From Tupaia tana (taxonomy: Eukaryota; Chordata; Mammalia; Scandentia; Tupaiidae): a stretch of DNA of 64,000 nucleotides. Shown piece by piece: positions 10,081-22,088 of the stretch; position 1 is the stretch's first letter; each line of letters begins with the position of its first letter. Location of the stretch: contig JAKSZU010000016.1 in NCBI GenBank assembly GCA_026018925.1, forward strand, positions 59,153,575 through 59,217,574. Direction: 5' to 3'. Under the pieces are notes generated by a model. That model worked only from the letters and a program-made list of their open reading frames with translations. It did no database searches and was not told where the DNA came from. Made by a program: the position numbers and the translations under genes.

Positions 10081-10585
10081 AGAAGCAATAGAAAATAATT
10101 TGTACCATAAAATAACCTGGACTTTTCCAGTCCAGCATTGTAATCAGTAGAGACTACAAAAGAGCAACTACAACCAGAGGATTATCTTGAGGAAGACTTT
10201 GAAGAAAAGAGACTGACCTTTGCTAGCAGATGGTATATCACAGAATACTTGTAGGCAGGGCTGAACTGAGAAGGTTTATGTGTGAATTGTATGTTGGATG
10301 TTTGCTTTTCAACAGTTTGAGTAGTTGACATGTAAATATTTTCTCAAAAATATTTAAAACCATACTGTCTCTGTTGTTATAGAGTCACAAAAAATGATAA
10401 CAAATATTTCAAACATTATCTTTAAAATTCAGGGTTTTTTGAATTTTGAAAGTTTATTATTTGAAATTTTGAAAGTTGTTTATTAACTGTCAAGAACTAT
10501 GGAGTATGAGCAAAAAATTTTGATATATAAAGTAAACATTTGTGTGAAGAAGTAAAAATAAATAAATGACTTTTTTAAAAAATAA
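10081..10585. other. Non-coding, no recognised feature
   Basis: It may continue the unidentified repeat to its left, but I cannot match it to the 62-kb copy. No open frame. Confidence 0.4.
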
Positions 10586-10589
10586 GTAA

Positions 10590-10745
10590 AAGAAAAAGAA
10601 ACCATTATGGTACTCGTAAACAAACAGACATATAGACCAATAGAACAGAATAGAGAATACCTAAGTAAATCCCAAAACATACAGCTAATTCTTGACAAAG
10701 GCCACAAGTCTACCCAGTGGGGAGAAAAAAAACTCTTAAACAATT
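10590..10745 (+). mobile_element. L1 ORF2 C-terminal fragment
   Basis: Translates to the conserved tract around QTYRPIEQNRE and FDKGHKS-like sequence that lies in the C-terminal part of L1 ORF2. Only about 155 bases remain. Confidence 0.85.
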
Positions 10746-11400
10746 TTTTTTATTCATATAAGAATTGACTTGATGTGAGCTGACTAGATCCTGCACATTA
10801 TCTATCCTATTGAAAGTTGTTCTACACCTAGTTTTATTTGTTTTAACCATCATATGACACAAGTGATGATTAACATTTTATGTTTAAACGTTTTTTTCAT
10901 TCATTGTTTATTTTTCTTTTTAACGAGGAATTTTTATTCACCAGGGAGTTACTATAACACTCAATATCAGCTTTAAGTTGACTAGTTTATTTTTATTTTG
11001 AAAAAGTTTAAAACTATCACATTTTAAGTTCTTTGACCTTGCAAAATTATTATCAAAAAGGTGAGTAACACATAAGCATTTAAGTTAGAATTGTTAGAAT
11101 ATTGACCATGCACCTTAAAGTGTAGATATAGATTGCTTTACTAATGTTCTTTACTAAGCTTTATGGTATAAAGTGTACATTATAAAATTTGGATCATAGA
11201 ATAAAATGGAGAACTCCCTCACAAATTTTATTTCAAATTTTATAAATCTAGAGTAATCCAGACAGAGTTGTTTTCTATGAAGACAGACAAATAAATCAGT
11301 GGAATGAAATAGAATGTTTAGAAATAAATCAGTAAGACATATTCATGAATGTAAAAAGGCAAAATTAGAGAAGCAATAAAACACTGTTTTTGTTCACTTT
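10746..11400. other. AT-rich non-coding stretch
   Basis: No gene, tandem repeat or recognisable mobile element. Weak L1-like words occur but nothing continuous. Confidence 0.45.
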
Positions 11401-11404
11401 TAGA

Positions 11405-11632
11405 GATTTTCTTTTTCTGTAGGGCACATGTGCTCACTAGAAAGGTAGAAAGAAAAAGAGATAGAAAGTGAGAAATCATCTCCCAGGTGGGATGACCATA
11501 CTGCAATCCCTTCTTCTCTATTCTCTTCTTGGATTTTTATGCATGCACATGTTTCAAGCCACCAGATTTGGGACTCAGACCTCAGTCAACCATGTGAGAG
11601 TCTAGTGCCTCACCACTACACCACCTGCTGGC
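11405..11632 (-). mobile_element. SINE-A, old, inverted
   Basis: Complement of tail and body (TGTAGGGCACATGTGCTCAC, GAAATCATCTCCCAGGTGGG) ending in the complement of the head (CACCACCTGCTGGCC). Confidence 0.85.
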
Positions 11633-11764
11633 CTCAAAAATCTGTTTATAAGAATTATCTGAATACATCCTAGGATTATGTTGGAACCTGCAGAATTGTA
11701 TCTGCCTGGTGTTGCCTAATTCCTGGGCTCAACTCACCTACTTGGACACGGGCATGGCCTTGGC

Positions 11765-12130
11765 AGGCCTCTTCTGATAAGTACACCCACACCTCCTGGG
11801 GGACCTTGGAACTTGCAGCACAACACCTGCTCAGTGCCCCATGCTGCCTGAGCTGAACACCACTCCACCCCCAGTGGAATACTTGGGACTGGTTTTGGTA
11901 GGCCTCTTCTCATCAGTGCACTCTTATCTCTGGCAATATCTTTGGAACTGGCAGTACTCCATCAGTCCAACACTCCCCACTGTCTGGGCTCAAAATGTCC
12001 GCTAGGAGACTTGGGCCTGATCCCATCCAGCCTCTTTTGGTGAGTGCACCCTCAACTTCCCAGATTATTTGAAATTTGTTGTGCTCTGAACTGTCCATTG
12101 TGCTGTGTGCAACATGTGACTCAATCCTCT
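11765..12130 (+). promoter_or_regulatory. L1 5' UTR tandem monomers (about 130-bp type)
   Basis: Units begin AGGCCTCTTCTGATAAGT, AGGCCTCTTCTCATCAGT and AGCCTCTTTTGGTGAGT, spaced 135 and 129 bases. They are unlike the 103-bp and 163-bp monomers of the neighbouring L1 copies. Confidence 0.8.
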
Positions 12131-12325
12131 TCACTCAGTTATATCTCCTTAGCTTGTTCCCACCTCATCAAGAGCTAAAATTTTTATAGTAGAACCAATT
12201 ACCTGAAGCAACCTGTAAAATCAGCTCTGATTTGGAATAAACAACCTCAGATCCTTCCCGATAAAATTCTGCAAGTTCCAACATAATCCTGGGATGTGTT
12301 CAGATAATTCTTTAAACAGTGTTTT

Positions 12326-12365
12326 GGGGCCAGCAGGAGGTGCAGTGGTTGAGGCACTGGGCTCT
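12326..12365 (+). mobile_element. SINE head fragment
   Basis: GGGGCCAGCAGGAGGTGCAG followed by TGGTTGAGGCACTGGGCTC, then the sequence leaves the SINE. Confidence 0.7.
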
Positions 12366-12882
12366 AGAAACAACACACCTGGGAACTAAGGGAAAAATGT
12401 TCTCTTACAATACTACAGGATCTACTGCAATAAATAAAATAAAATAAATTCTTCATCAGATGACCAAAAACCAGTACAGATCGAGAAAACTAGATGGAAA
12501 CTTTCCCCCAGGTGAGCACAGTACCCCCTCACCAGCAATGGACAGCACAAAGGAATTCACAAAAATGTCAGAAAAAGAATTTTGAACCTTCATAGTGACA
12601 AACCTCAATGAGATGGAAGAGAAAACAGACACGTCTCAGAATGATAAAAATCATTCCAGGACATGAAAGAGGAATCACATAAAAGATAGAAAACCAAAAT
12701 AAGAAACAGACAAAACCTCTGGAAATTAGGACTACAATATAATAAATTAAAGTATGACTAGAAGGCATTAATAGAAGATTTAACCATGCAGAAGAAAGAA
12801 TTCATGACCTTGAACACAAAGTGTTTGACCTAAACCAAATCATTAAAAAAAAAAATTAGTAACAATGCCTCCTCAGACACCC

Positions 12883-13200
12883 GTTCCAGCAAAGGGCCTT
12901 GTTGGATGGCAGGCTACCTGCTTCTGGAGTGCTAATGGCAGGGAACCATGGCTCATCCCCTCCTTCACTTACATTTTGAATCTCAGGTTTGTTTCTTGGA
13001 AATTTGAGAAGAACTTTCCTCCCTCCCTTTCCCATCCAGAAAGCTGTTCCAGCAAAGGGCCTTGCCATATGGCAGGCTGCCTGCAGCTGGAGGACTCATA
13101 GCTGGAACCCATGGCTCATCCTCTCCTCCGCTCACCTTTGGACTTGATCTCCTCTTTGTTACTGGGTTGAAGCTCAGCAGCTCACTTTCAGGGGAACCTG
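12883..13200 (+). promoter_or_regulatory. L1 5' UTR tandem monomers (163-bp type)
   Basis: GTTCCAGCAAAGGGCCTTG occurs at 12883 and 13046, and both units continue with a GGCAGGCT..CTGG..CATGGCTCATCC pattern. Confidence 0.82.
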
Positions 13201-13671
13201 TTCTCTAGAAATAAGGAGGACTTTGGGTCACCTTGGACCAGTGACAACAGTGCAGGGTGCTTTTGAGCATAGGGAGGCAGAAAATAAGAGAGAGTGCCAA
13301 TTTCTTATTCCTGCACATCTTTGTATGTTCAGTGATACCTTCAATAATTTAGGAAGGAATGTATAAGCAGATGACAGGGAACCATCACAGAGGCACAAGA
13401 AATACGTGCAACCAGCAAAATGTCTCTAGCCCAAGAGAAAACAGCAGTTCCTCATCTCCCACAGACATTTCAATAGAGGTCATGGAAATGTCAGATAAGC
13501 AATTTAGAATATTTGTAGTGACAAACTAAATGAGATGCAAAAGAGACAATGAGCTCCGGGAGATGAGGAAGTGTTTTCATGATTTCAAAGAAGAAATATA
13601 CACCATAAAAAAGATTCATATTGAATTATTAGAGGTGAAGAATGTGATACAGAACATTAAAACCTCCTTCA

Positions 13672-13927
13672 AAGGACCAGCAGTTAGCATAATGGCTATG
13701 TCATTGGACTCCCACGTAGTCGACCGCAGTTTGAGTCCCAGACCCGGTGACTTAAACTCACGACAGGTGCATGTGCGTGCGTGCCCAAGATCCCGAGAGG
13801 AGAATGGAGGAGAAGGGATTGCGGCGTGGCCATCCCCCCTGGGGGGTGATTTCTCACTTTCTGTCTCTCTGTCTGTCTCTGACTTTCTGGTGAGCACATG
13901 CTCCCTATAGCATAAACCTCTCACAAA
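13672..13927 (+). mobile_element. SINE-A inside L1 ORF1
   Basis: Starts GGACCAGCAGTTAGCATAAT after AACCTCCTTCAAA and ends CTCACAAAAATAAAA. L1 ORF1 sequence resumes at GAGTAGATTAGATCATGC. The C-run/G-run hairpin CCCCCCTGGGGGG is intact. Confidence 0.9.
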
Positions 13928-15340
13928 AATAAAAGAGTAGATTAGATCATGCAGAAGATCAAATCTTGAATGTAAAAAAGGAAACCTCTGACCTAGAAAA
14001 ATTTTTCAAAACACTGAGAAGACAACCAAGAAAAATAAGGATAATAAACGAGAAATACTAGATATCATCAAATGCCCAAACATCCAGATAATTGGTATCC
14101 CAGAAGAGAAAGAAAATAATATGGGTAATGATAATATATTCCATGACACTCTGGAAGAAAACTTTCCAAACCTAGACAGGCATTCAAATATCCATACCAA
14201 AGAAATACATAGGACAACAAATAGAATCAACCCAATAAGATCCTCTCCAAGGCACATCAGAGACATACTGGCCAAAATCACAGACAAATACAAGACACTA
14301 AAATTGGCAAGCAGAAAACATCAAGCTACTTACAAAGGTTATCCTGTCTGGCTAACATTAGACCTCTTGTCAGAATAATACAAGTAAGGAAAGAATGGGG
14401 AAACATATACAGTCTAAGTGTAAATGAAAAATATTTTCAACCAAGAATACTGTACCTGGCAAGATTATACTTTATATGGGAAAAAAAATAGATTAAAAAC
14501 ATTCTCAGATAAACAAAAGATGAAAGAATTTACCCACTCCAGACCAGGTTTTCAAGAGGGAGTGCTCTACCAGAAAAACTAAAATGTCAGGTGGACAATT
14601 ATAAGAGAACAAAAAACAACCAAGAAAATGGCTTAGTGATAGGAACATGTCCAGAGATATCAATAATGAGGTTGAATGTTACTAGATTAAATTTTCTAAT
14701 CAAGAGACACAGACTGGCTGAATGGATTAAAAAAAAACCCAGAAACCCTCTATCTGCTGCCTACGAGAAATGCACCTGATGGATAAAGACATACATAGAC
14801 TAAAGGTGAGGACTGGAAAAAGATATTTCATGCAAATGGAAATCAAAAAAGGGCTGTAGTTGTGATACTGATTTTAGACAAAATAGACTTTAAGACAAAG
14901 AGTATAAGAAGAGATAAAGAAGGCCATTATATAGTAGTAAATGAATTAATTCATCAAGAAGACCTAACACTTATAAATATCTATGCACTCAATTCAGAAA
15001 CACCTAAATACACAAAGGAAAGACTGCTGGAGCTAAAAGGAGAGATAGACTGCAACACTATAATTGTTGGAGCTCTCAATACCCCATTATTTCCTTTAGA
15101 CAGATCTTATAGACAAAAGTAGGCAGAGATATAAGACCTAAATTATAGTATAAATTAAATTGGCTTGACAGACATCTATAGAACTTTCCACCCTAAGACC
15201 ACAAAGTATATATTTTTCACACCCTGGCAAGGGACCTTTCCAAAGATTGACCATATAATAGGACACAAATCAAGCCTTTACAGATTCAAAGGCATAGACA
15301 CTATATCCAGCAACTTCTCTGACCATGATGGAATTAAACT

Positions 15341-15588
15341 TAATTTTTTTGAGAGGTTTTTGCTATAAGGCACATGCACTCACCAGAAAGACAGAAAGTG
15401 AGAAATCAACCCCCCAGGGCAGGTAGCCATACCACAATCCCTTCTCCTCTATTCTCCTCTTGGGATCTTGGACACACATGCACACATGCCCAACGTGAGT
15501 TTAAACCACTGGGTCCAGGACTTTAACAGTGGTTGACTACATGGAAATTCAGCGACATAGCCGTTACACGCCAATTGCTGGTCTCAAT
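15341..15588 (-). mobile_element. SINE-A inside L1 ORF2, inverted
   Basis: GAGAGGTTTTTGCTATAAGG (complement of tail and 3' body) to CAATTGCTGGTC (complement of head). L1 endonuclease coding sequence GGAATTAAACTTAAT recurs on both sides, giving the target duplication. Confidence 0.92.
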
Positions 15589-15908
15589 TAAACTTAATAT
15601 TAATTTCAACTAATAACCTCAAAAATACAGAAACACATGGAAATTAAACAAGCTACTTCTGAATGACTTTTTAACTACTGAATAAGCCTGAAATCAAAAA
15701 AAAATTATGGACACAAATGATAATGAGTACACAAATTTCCATAATCTATGGGACACCACAAATGTAGTCATAAGAGGGAAATTTATAGCAATTGGTGCTC
15801 ATAAGAAAAATATGGAAACGTGGCAAATAGACAACCTAACATTATGCCTCAGAGAATTGGAAAAACAACAACAACAAAAATGCCAGGTAAAAAGAAATCA
15901 TAAAGATT

Positions 15909-15975
15909 CACTTTCTGTCTCTCTGTCTCTTGTTTCTTCATTGAGTGCGTGTGCTGTATAGCAAAATCTCTCTAA
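15909..15975 (+). mobile_element. 5'-truncated SINE-A 3' end at an L1 internal deletion
   Basis: Only CACTTTCTGTCTCTCTGTCT to TATAGCAAAATCTCTCTAAA remains. The L1 sequence to the left (linker) and right (RT) are not adjacent in complete copies, so a deletion and the SINE fragment share this point. Confidence 0.8.
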
Positions 15976-17142
15976 AATATGTATATAATTATATCAATAA
16001 AAGAATTTGATAGAATCCAATGTCCCTTTATGATTAAGACTTTCAGCCTAATTGACATAGAAGGGACATTCCTGAACATAATAAAAGCTATAAATGAAAA
16101 ACCTATAACTAACATCAGACTGAATATGGAGAATCTGAAAACTGGAATAAGACAAGGCTGCCCACTTTTTCCATTCCTATTCCACACAATAATTAAAGTT
16201 CCAGTCAATGAAATTAGGTGAGAGTGTCAAATAAAATACATTTAAATAGAAAAAAGAAGTAAAATTATCTCTATTTGCAGATGATATGATTCTATACATA
16301 TAAAATCCAAACTAGTCTACAAATGACCTCCTAGAAGTGATACAGTAAACTGGTAGGATACTAAATCAACATATAGACATCAATAGCATTTATATGCACT
16401 AACAATGAACAAACTGAGATAGGATTGAAGAAAACAAGTCCTTTATAATAGCCAAAAGTTTAAGATATCTAGGAATAAGCCTAACCAAAGAAGTCAAAGA
16501 CCTCTACAAGGGACAGTATAATACAGCTGGAAAAGAAATTAAAAATAATAAAAATGTGGAACAACATCCCATGTTCCTGCATTGGAATAATTAATATAAT
16601 CAAGATGGCAATGTCATCCAAATTAATCTACAAATTCAGTGCAATTACAAACTACCAGAGATATTCCTCATAGAAATAGGAAAAAAATCATAAAAGGCCC
16701 TGGTATCATAAGAAGCCTCATATAGCAAAAGCAAAACTACACAAGGAGAATAAAGTAAGAGGCATCTTGCTTCCTGACCTCAAAGCATATTAGAAAACTT
16801 TAATAAAAAAGCATGATGTTGGTGAAAAAACAGGCAGGTAGAACAATGGAACAGAATTTAGAACCCCCAAATAATCCCAAAACATACAGTCAACTGATCA
16901 TTAACAACGAGCATAAGATAATCAAGTGGGAAAAGAAAAACTCTTCAGTAAATAGTCCCTTCACAAAACTGGATATTCACTTGGAGAAGAATAAAGCTGA
17001 ACCCCTATCTCTCACCACTAAAAAATTCAACTCAAAAGAGATTAAGTTTCTAAACATAACTCATAAAACTACTGAGGGAAAACAAAGAAAAAACTCTTGA
17101 ACACCTTGGAGTAGGCAAATACTTCTTAAAGAAGACCCCCAA

Positions 17143-17330
17143 GGGGCCTGCAGGTAGCATGGTGGTTAAGGTGTTGGATTCCCATATGGCTGACCACAGT
17201 TCAAGTCCCAGACCTAGCAGCTTGCTTTCTCACTTTCCTGATCTGGTAAGTGCACATGCATTGTAGCAAAGTTAAATAATAATAATAAGAAGAAGAAGAA
17301 GAATGATAAATAAAATTAAACAAATAACTT
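17143..17330 (+). mobile_element. SINE-B inside L1
   Basis: TAAAGAAGACCCC lies on both sides (near 17127 and 17333). Tail contains AATAATAATAAGAAGAAG repeats. Confidence 0.9.
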
Positions 17331-17393
17331 TTAAAGAAGACCCCTAAATCACAGCCAATAGTTCTAAAAATAGACAAATGGGACTGCATTATG

Positions 17394-17498
17394 CTGAGAA
17401 GCTTCTGCAGAGCAAAATGTACAATAACTAGAGTGAGGAGACATCCTGAGAAGCTTCTTCAGGGCAAAATATACAATAACTAGAGTGAGGAGACATCC
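17394..17498 (+). repeat. 52-bp tandem duplication in L1 ORF2/3' end
   Basis: CTGAGAAGCTTCTGCAGAGC starts at 17394 and its near-copy CTGAGAAGCTTCTTCAGGGC at 17446. The two units differ at only a few positions, so the duplication is younger than the L1 insertion or was present in its source. Confidence 0.9.
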
Positions 17499-18476
17499 CT
17501 AGGAGAATATATTTGCAAATTATAACTCAGATAAGGAACTGGCAACCAGAGTAAACAGGAATACCACCTAACTCCAGTGAGAATGGCTAAAATAGAAAAA
17601 ATAAATAATGATGAATGTTGGTGGGGCTGTGATGAAAAGTGAACTCTCCTACACTGTTGGTGGGAATGTAAATTAGTACAATCACTGTGGAGAATAATAT
17701 GGTGAGTCCTCAGAAACCTACAAATAGAAATACCATATGAGCCAGTAATTCCACTCTTAGGTATTTACGTAAAGGATAGGAAAACCTTCAGTCAGAAAAA
17801 ACATCTGCACATCCATGTTTTTTCGAGCATTATTTACATTATTTACATTTCTAGGATGTCATTTACATTATTTACATTTCTAGAATATGGAGTCAACCCA
17901 AATGTCCAAATATAGATGATTGGATTGAAAAAATATAGCATATGTACTCTAGGGAATACTGTTCAGTCATTAAAAACAAAAGAGACCCTGATTTTGATAC
18001 AAAGTGGACAAATATAAGACTTAATGCTAAGTGAAGCAAGCCAGACTATGAAAGACATACTTCGTATAGCCCCATTGAATATATAGCAAATATGGCATCT
18101 TATAGCAGAAACCAAAAGGTTAGAAGGTATAATAGCAGGGAGGGCAACTGTAGATATTAGAGATAGTAAAGAAGGGGTAATAGGGGATGAGTAATAGGGA
18201 GAGGAAGTGAGGGTAACTAGGAAAAAAGTAAACAATACATTTAATTGACACACAAATGAAAAGTTATTTGCTGATGGTAATGTATATGGTAATGCCTTTG
18301 TCTTGACTGATATGCATTGCATTCTTGCTGGTAAAAACCATGCTGTACAGTGTAACAATGTATGGTGATTTATACATATATATATAATTTATGAACAAAA
18401 CAAAAAGAATTATCTAAAATAACTGCTAATCCATATGTTAAAAACTAAACTAATGGGCCAGTTCACAGGGCAGTGT

Positions 18477-18746
18477 TGTTTTTTTTTTCTTTTTGGAGAG
18501 ATTTTTGCTATAGGGCGCGTGTGCTCACCAGATAGACAGAGAGAGACAGAGAGACAGAAAGTGAGAAATCACCCCCCAGGGGGGATGGCCATGCCACAAT
18601 CCCCTCTCCTCCATTCTCCTCTCGGGATCCTCGGCACACACGCACACGCGCCCAGTGTGAGTTTAAGCCACCGGGTCCAGGACTCGAACCACGATCGACT
18701 ACGTGGGAGTCCAGCCACATAGCCATTACGCTAACTGCTGGTCCCA
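18477..18746 (-). mobile_element. SINE-A, young, inverted
   Basis: CACAGGGCAGTGTT at 18462-18475 recurs as CACAGGGCACTGTT at about 18748. CpG-rich body and intact C-run/G-run hairpin. Confidence 0.93.
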
Positions 18747-18774
18747 CACAGGGCACTGTTTAAACTCTATACAC

Positions 18775-18985
18775 TGGAAGCTTGACTCTACATGGTCAGT
18801 CACAGTTACAGTCCTAGCCCCACAGATTAAAAATTATGCCAGGCTTTTCTGAGTGTATGTGTAAGATCTTCATAGGATAGAGAAATAGAGGAAAAATGTT
18901 GTGACATAACCATGCCCCACTGGGAGTGCTGTCTCTTTTTCTGTTTTTCTCCATGCATGTCATTGATAAGCACATTATTAAAAAG
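18775..18985 (+). mobile_element. SINE-A, old remnant
   Basis: Weak match only: CTCTACATGGTCAGTCACAG, GATAGAGAAATAGAGGAAAA and ACATAACCATGCCCCACTGG follow the SINE-A order. Confidence 0.6.
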
Positions 18986-19091
18986 GAAATTAATAAAATA
19001 TACTTTGATTTGTAACTCAAGAATATGTAAATATTGACTCAACAATTATAGACAAGTGTAAAACTGAAAATTATAGAATAATGTTCAAGTA

Positions 19092-19185
19092 CCAGCAGTT
19101 GGCACAGTAGTTATATTGTTGGACTCCCATAAGACTGATCATGGTTTGAGTCCCAGGTCCTAGGTTTGAAAATCATGCTGAACAG
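19092..19185 (+). mobile_element. Old SINE-A, 5' part (host of nested insertion)
   Basis: The head and B-box region of an older copy. The remainder continues at 19450-19625 after the nested SINE. Confidence 0.88.
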
Positions 19186-19449
19186 GGACCAGCAGTTAGC
19201 TTCATGGGTATGTTGCTGGACTCCCACGTAGTCGACCACAGTTCAAGTCCCAGACCCAGCAGCTTAAACTCACGCTGGGCGCGTGTGCGTGCGTGCCCAA
19301 GATCCCGAGAGGAGAATGGAGGAAAAGGGATAGAGGCGTGGCCATCCCCCCTGGGGGGTGATTTCTCGCTTTCTGTCTCTTTGTCTCTCTCTGTCTGTCT
19401 GGTGAGCGCACGTGCCCTATAGCAAAAACCTCTCAAAAAAAAAAAAAAG
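19186..19449 (+). mobile_element. Young SINE-A nested in an older SINE-A
   Basis: GAAAATCATGCTGAACA occurs immediately before (19168-19185) and after (about 19449-19465) the insertion, proving the nesting and the order of events. CpG content and hairpin are intact in the inner copy only. Confidence 0.95.
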
Positions 19450-19625
19450 AAAATCATGCTGAACACACATGTGTGCATGCTTAAGATCTCAAAAGAATGG
19501 AGGGGAAGGGACTGTGGAAGGCCATCCACCCTGGAGAGTAATTTTTCACATTTCCTCTTGCTGTCTCTGTCTCTTTTTCCTGTAAGCACTTGTACCCTAA
19601 GGCAAAAACATCTAGAAAATAAAAA
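19450..19625 (+). mobile_element. Old SINE-A, 3' part
   Basis: Continues the host copy from CACACATGTGTGCATGCTTA to AAGGCAAAAACATCTAGAAA and an A-rich tail. Confidence 0.88.
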
Positions 19626-19856
19626 AAAAAAAAAGAATAAAGTAGAACAGAAAACACTTGTGACTCTGGATTATGCAACAATTTATTTTTAAAAATTGTA
19701 ATTGCAAGTTTAGCATAATCATTGTACATATTTTCTGACACAGTGTAATTTTAAAAATTGTAATACATACTGTGTAATGATGACATTAGGCCACTAAACA
19801 TATTCAGCATTTTAAACATGTATCATGTGCTGTCCTCTATCAAAACCCACACATGG

Positions 19857-20124
19857 GACCAGCAGTTAGCGTACTGGCTATGTCGCTGGACTCCCACGTA
19901 GTCAACCGCGGTTTGAGTTCCGGACCCGGTGGCTTAAACTCACTCCGGGCTCGTTTGCGTGTGTGCCCAAGACCTCGAGAGGAGATTGGAGGAGAAGGGA
20001 TTGCGGTGTGGCCATTCCCCCTGGGGGGTGATTTCTCGCTTTCTGTCTCTCTGTCTCTCTCTGTCTGTCTGGCGAGCGCATGCGCCTTAAAGCAAAAACC
20101 TCTCCAAAAAAAGAAAAAAAAAAC
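19857..20124 (+). mobile_element. SINE-A, young
   Basis: Full length with intact hairpin and CpGs. CCCACACA-like duplications lie at about 19845 and 20125. Confidence 0.93.
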
Positions 20125-20660
20125 CACACACCTAAATTTGAGCTACCAACATAAAAGAAATAATGCTAAGTAAAATGAATCACAAACTAGAAGACAAAGA
20201 CTGAATGTTCTCACTCATTAATGGAAGCTAAGGTATTTGCTAGCATAGAATTAGAGAATGTAGCAATGGATACCAGAAGAGAAAAAAAGTGGAATGTGGA
20301 GGCAGATCGTCTAGCTGACAGACACAAGGGTGTGAGTTGATAAGTGGAATGAGTTTTAGAGCACTTTACTAAGGATTTTTGATATAGCAAAACCCCATTG
20401 CACAAAAGAAAAACAAATGATAACCGAGGTTTTATAAAAATTTCAAATTTCTCTTGGGATGACAGTCCTGAGAGAAAGAAAATATAAGCCATATATGGGG
20501 AGTAAATATTTGCAAGTCACGTATCTGAGAAAGAATATTTACACAGGCTATGTAAAAAAAAAATTAAAACTATAATAAGTAAATAACACCAATTGTTTAA
20601 TGTACAAAATATTTGAAATACTTTGCTGAAGAAATTAAGTGAGTCTCAAATACCATGTTA
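20125..20660. other. Non-coding, L1 3'-UTR-like traces
   Basis: Words such as ATGCTAAGTAAAATGAATCA resemble the L1 3' end, but the stretch cannot be aligned continuously by eye. No gene seen. Confidence 0.4.
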
Positions 20661-20675
20661 AAAGTGTTTGACATT

Positions 20676-20861
20676 GGGGACCAGCAGGTGGCATTGTGGT
20701 TAAGGTGCTGGACACTCCCATATGGCTGACCACGGTTCAAGTCCCAGACTTGGCGGCTTCCTTTCTCCCTTTCCCTCTCGCTCTCTCTCTCTCTGTGTCT
20801 TTCTCTGGTCAAATTAAAATAAATGAATGAATAAATAAAATTAAATAAATAATAATTGTTT
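20676..20861 (+). mobile_element. SINE-B
   Basis: AAAAGTGTTTGACATT flanks both sides (about 20659-20675 and 20863-20880). CT-rich body, GGTCAAATTAAAATAAATGA tail. Confidence 0.95.
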
Positions 20862-21155
20862 GAAAAAAGTGTTTGACATTAGGTCATAGGGAAATATCAT
20901 TTTAAAAGTAATGCAATATTACTACCCAGATATGAGAATAAGTAAAATAAATAACACAAATGCAATATGAAATATCAACATTGCGGGAGACTCTGGATAT
21001 CTTATAAAAGTGGTAGTAGGAAAATAAACAACCTGGAATGAAAAACAATCCGAGATATAAAATACATTTGGAAAAGTCCATTATTATATTGTGAATACAA
21101 GTAATTTTATATAAAATTTGCAAACATCAGTAAATGTAAGAATTTTCTAGGTTTT

Positions 21156-21450
21156 GTCTTCAGCACTCCACCAGTATGGCAGAAGTGATTAGGACAGAGG
21201 TAGCAAGACAGGCTGCATTCTGAATCAGCTCCCCTGTTATTCTCCCATCCCACAGGTGAGCACAAAGAAACCCCACTCCCTACCTTGTGTGCCACTGTTT
21301 ATGTCTTTAGCAATCCACCAATTTAAGAGGAGTGATCAGGACAGCGCAAAGAGGCAGCCAGGCAGGATGTGTTCTGCATCAGGTCCCATGCTCTCCACAT
21401 CCAAAAACTGGGCCACGAGAAAACCCTGCACACCAGCCAATGCACCACAC
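21156..21450 (+). promoter_or_regulatory. L1 5' UTR tandem monomers (147-bp type)
   Basis: GTCTTCAGCACTCCACCAGT at 21156 and GTCTTTAGCAATCCACCAAT at 21303, both continuing AGTGATNAGGACAG and a GGCAGCC/GGCTGC-rich part. Confidence 0.75.
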
Positions 21451-21828
21451 AGCACATGACATACAACTTCTGCTTCTTTCTTACATTAAGCCTATCACGT
21501 TTACCCCAGTTTGTTGAACAGTGAGGGTGAGAAAGTATACATTTGCTTGAAGATAGTGAGACTCTGAGGAAATTATTTCCTATCCTCCTAACTGATGAAA
21601 TTAAAGAGAGAAGCTCCTTTCTTTAAATCCAATCCCCACAACTCTAATGTGGATTCTAGCACTTTACCCCATACAAAAGTAGAGAAACTTGCCAGGACCT
21701 TAACACACACTGTAGTGAACAGCTAGAGAAATCTACGCTAAGAATAGAAAAAAGGAGAAAGTAGTGAATGGCTCATGAGTTTTCTAAAAATCAAAGCAGA
21801 ATTCAAATATAAGAAAACCTGAAACATG

Positions 21829-22088
21829 GGACCAGCAGTTAGCGTAATGGTTATGTTGCTGGACTCCCATGTAGTCGACCCTGGTTCGAGTCCTGGACCC
21901 AGTGGCTTAAACTCACGCCGGGTGCCTGTGCGTGTGTGCCCAAGATCCTGAGAGGAGAATGGAGGAGAAGGGCTTGTGGCATGGCCATGCCCTCTGGGGA
22001 GTGATTTATTGCTTTCTATCTCTCTGTCTCTTTCTGTCTTTCTGGTGAGCACACACACCCTACAGCAAAAACCTCTCCAAAAAAAAGA
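21829..22088 (+). mobile_element. SINE-A
   Basis: AAGAAAACCTGAAACAT before and AAGAAAACCTGGAACAA after the element form the target duplication (about 21812 and 22095). Confidence 0.93.

Larger units (their letters stand above)
11640..12845 (+). mobile_element. L1 5' UTR monomers and ORF1 start
   Basis: GC-richer 5' UTR with tandem units starting at 11765, 11900 and 12029, preceded by a partial unit, then ORF1 beginning at about 12460 (ATGACCAAAAACC) with several stops and frameshifts. The copy ends at an A-run near 12850, where a second L1 5' UTR starts, so the rest of the element is absent. An inserted SINE head fragment sits at 12326-12365. Confidence 0.8.
12855..18405 (+). mobile_element. 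Near full-length L1 with broken ORF1 and ORF2
   Basis: Layout: 163-bp-type 5' UTR monomers (12883 and 13046), ORF1 from about 13371 (ATGACAGGGAACC) through 14590, ORF2 endonuclease about 14660-15880, reverse transcriptase and C-terminal part 15975-17130, and 3' UTR to about 18405. Stops and frameshifts pervade both ORFs. About 0.7-0.8 kb between the end of the endonuclease/linker and the RT core is missing at 15890-15975 compared with the copy at 28.2-31.5 kb, and a SINE 3' end sits at that junction. Four SINE insertions interrupt it (13672, 15341, 15909, 17143). It cannot mobilise itself. Confidence 0.9.

Noticed and set aside
13530..13910. 126-codon plus frame
   Set aside because: Chimera of L1 ORF1 coiled-coil and an inserted SINE-A; no selection for such a fusion can be inferred.
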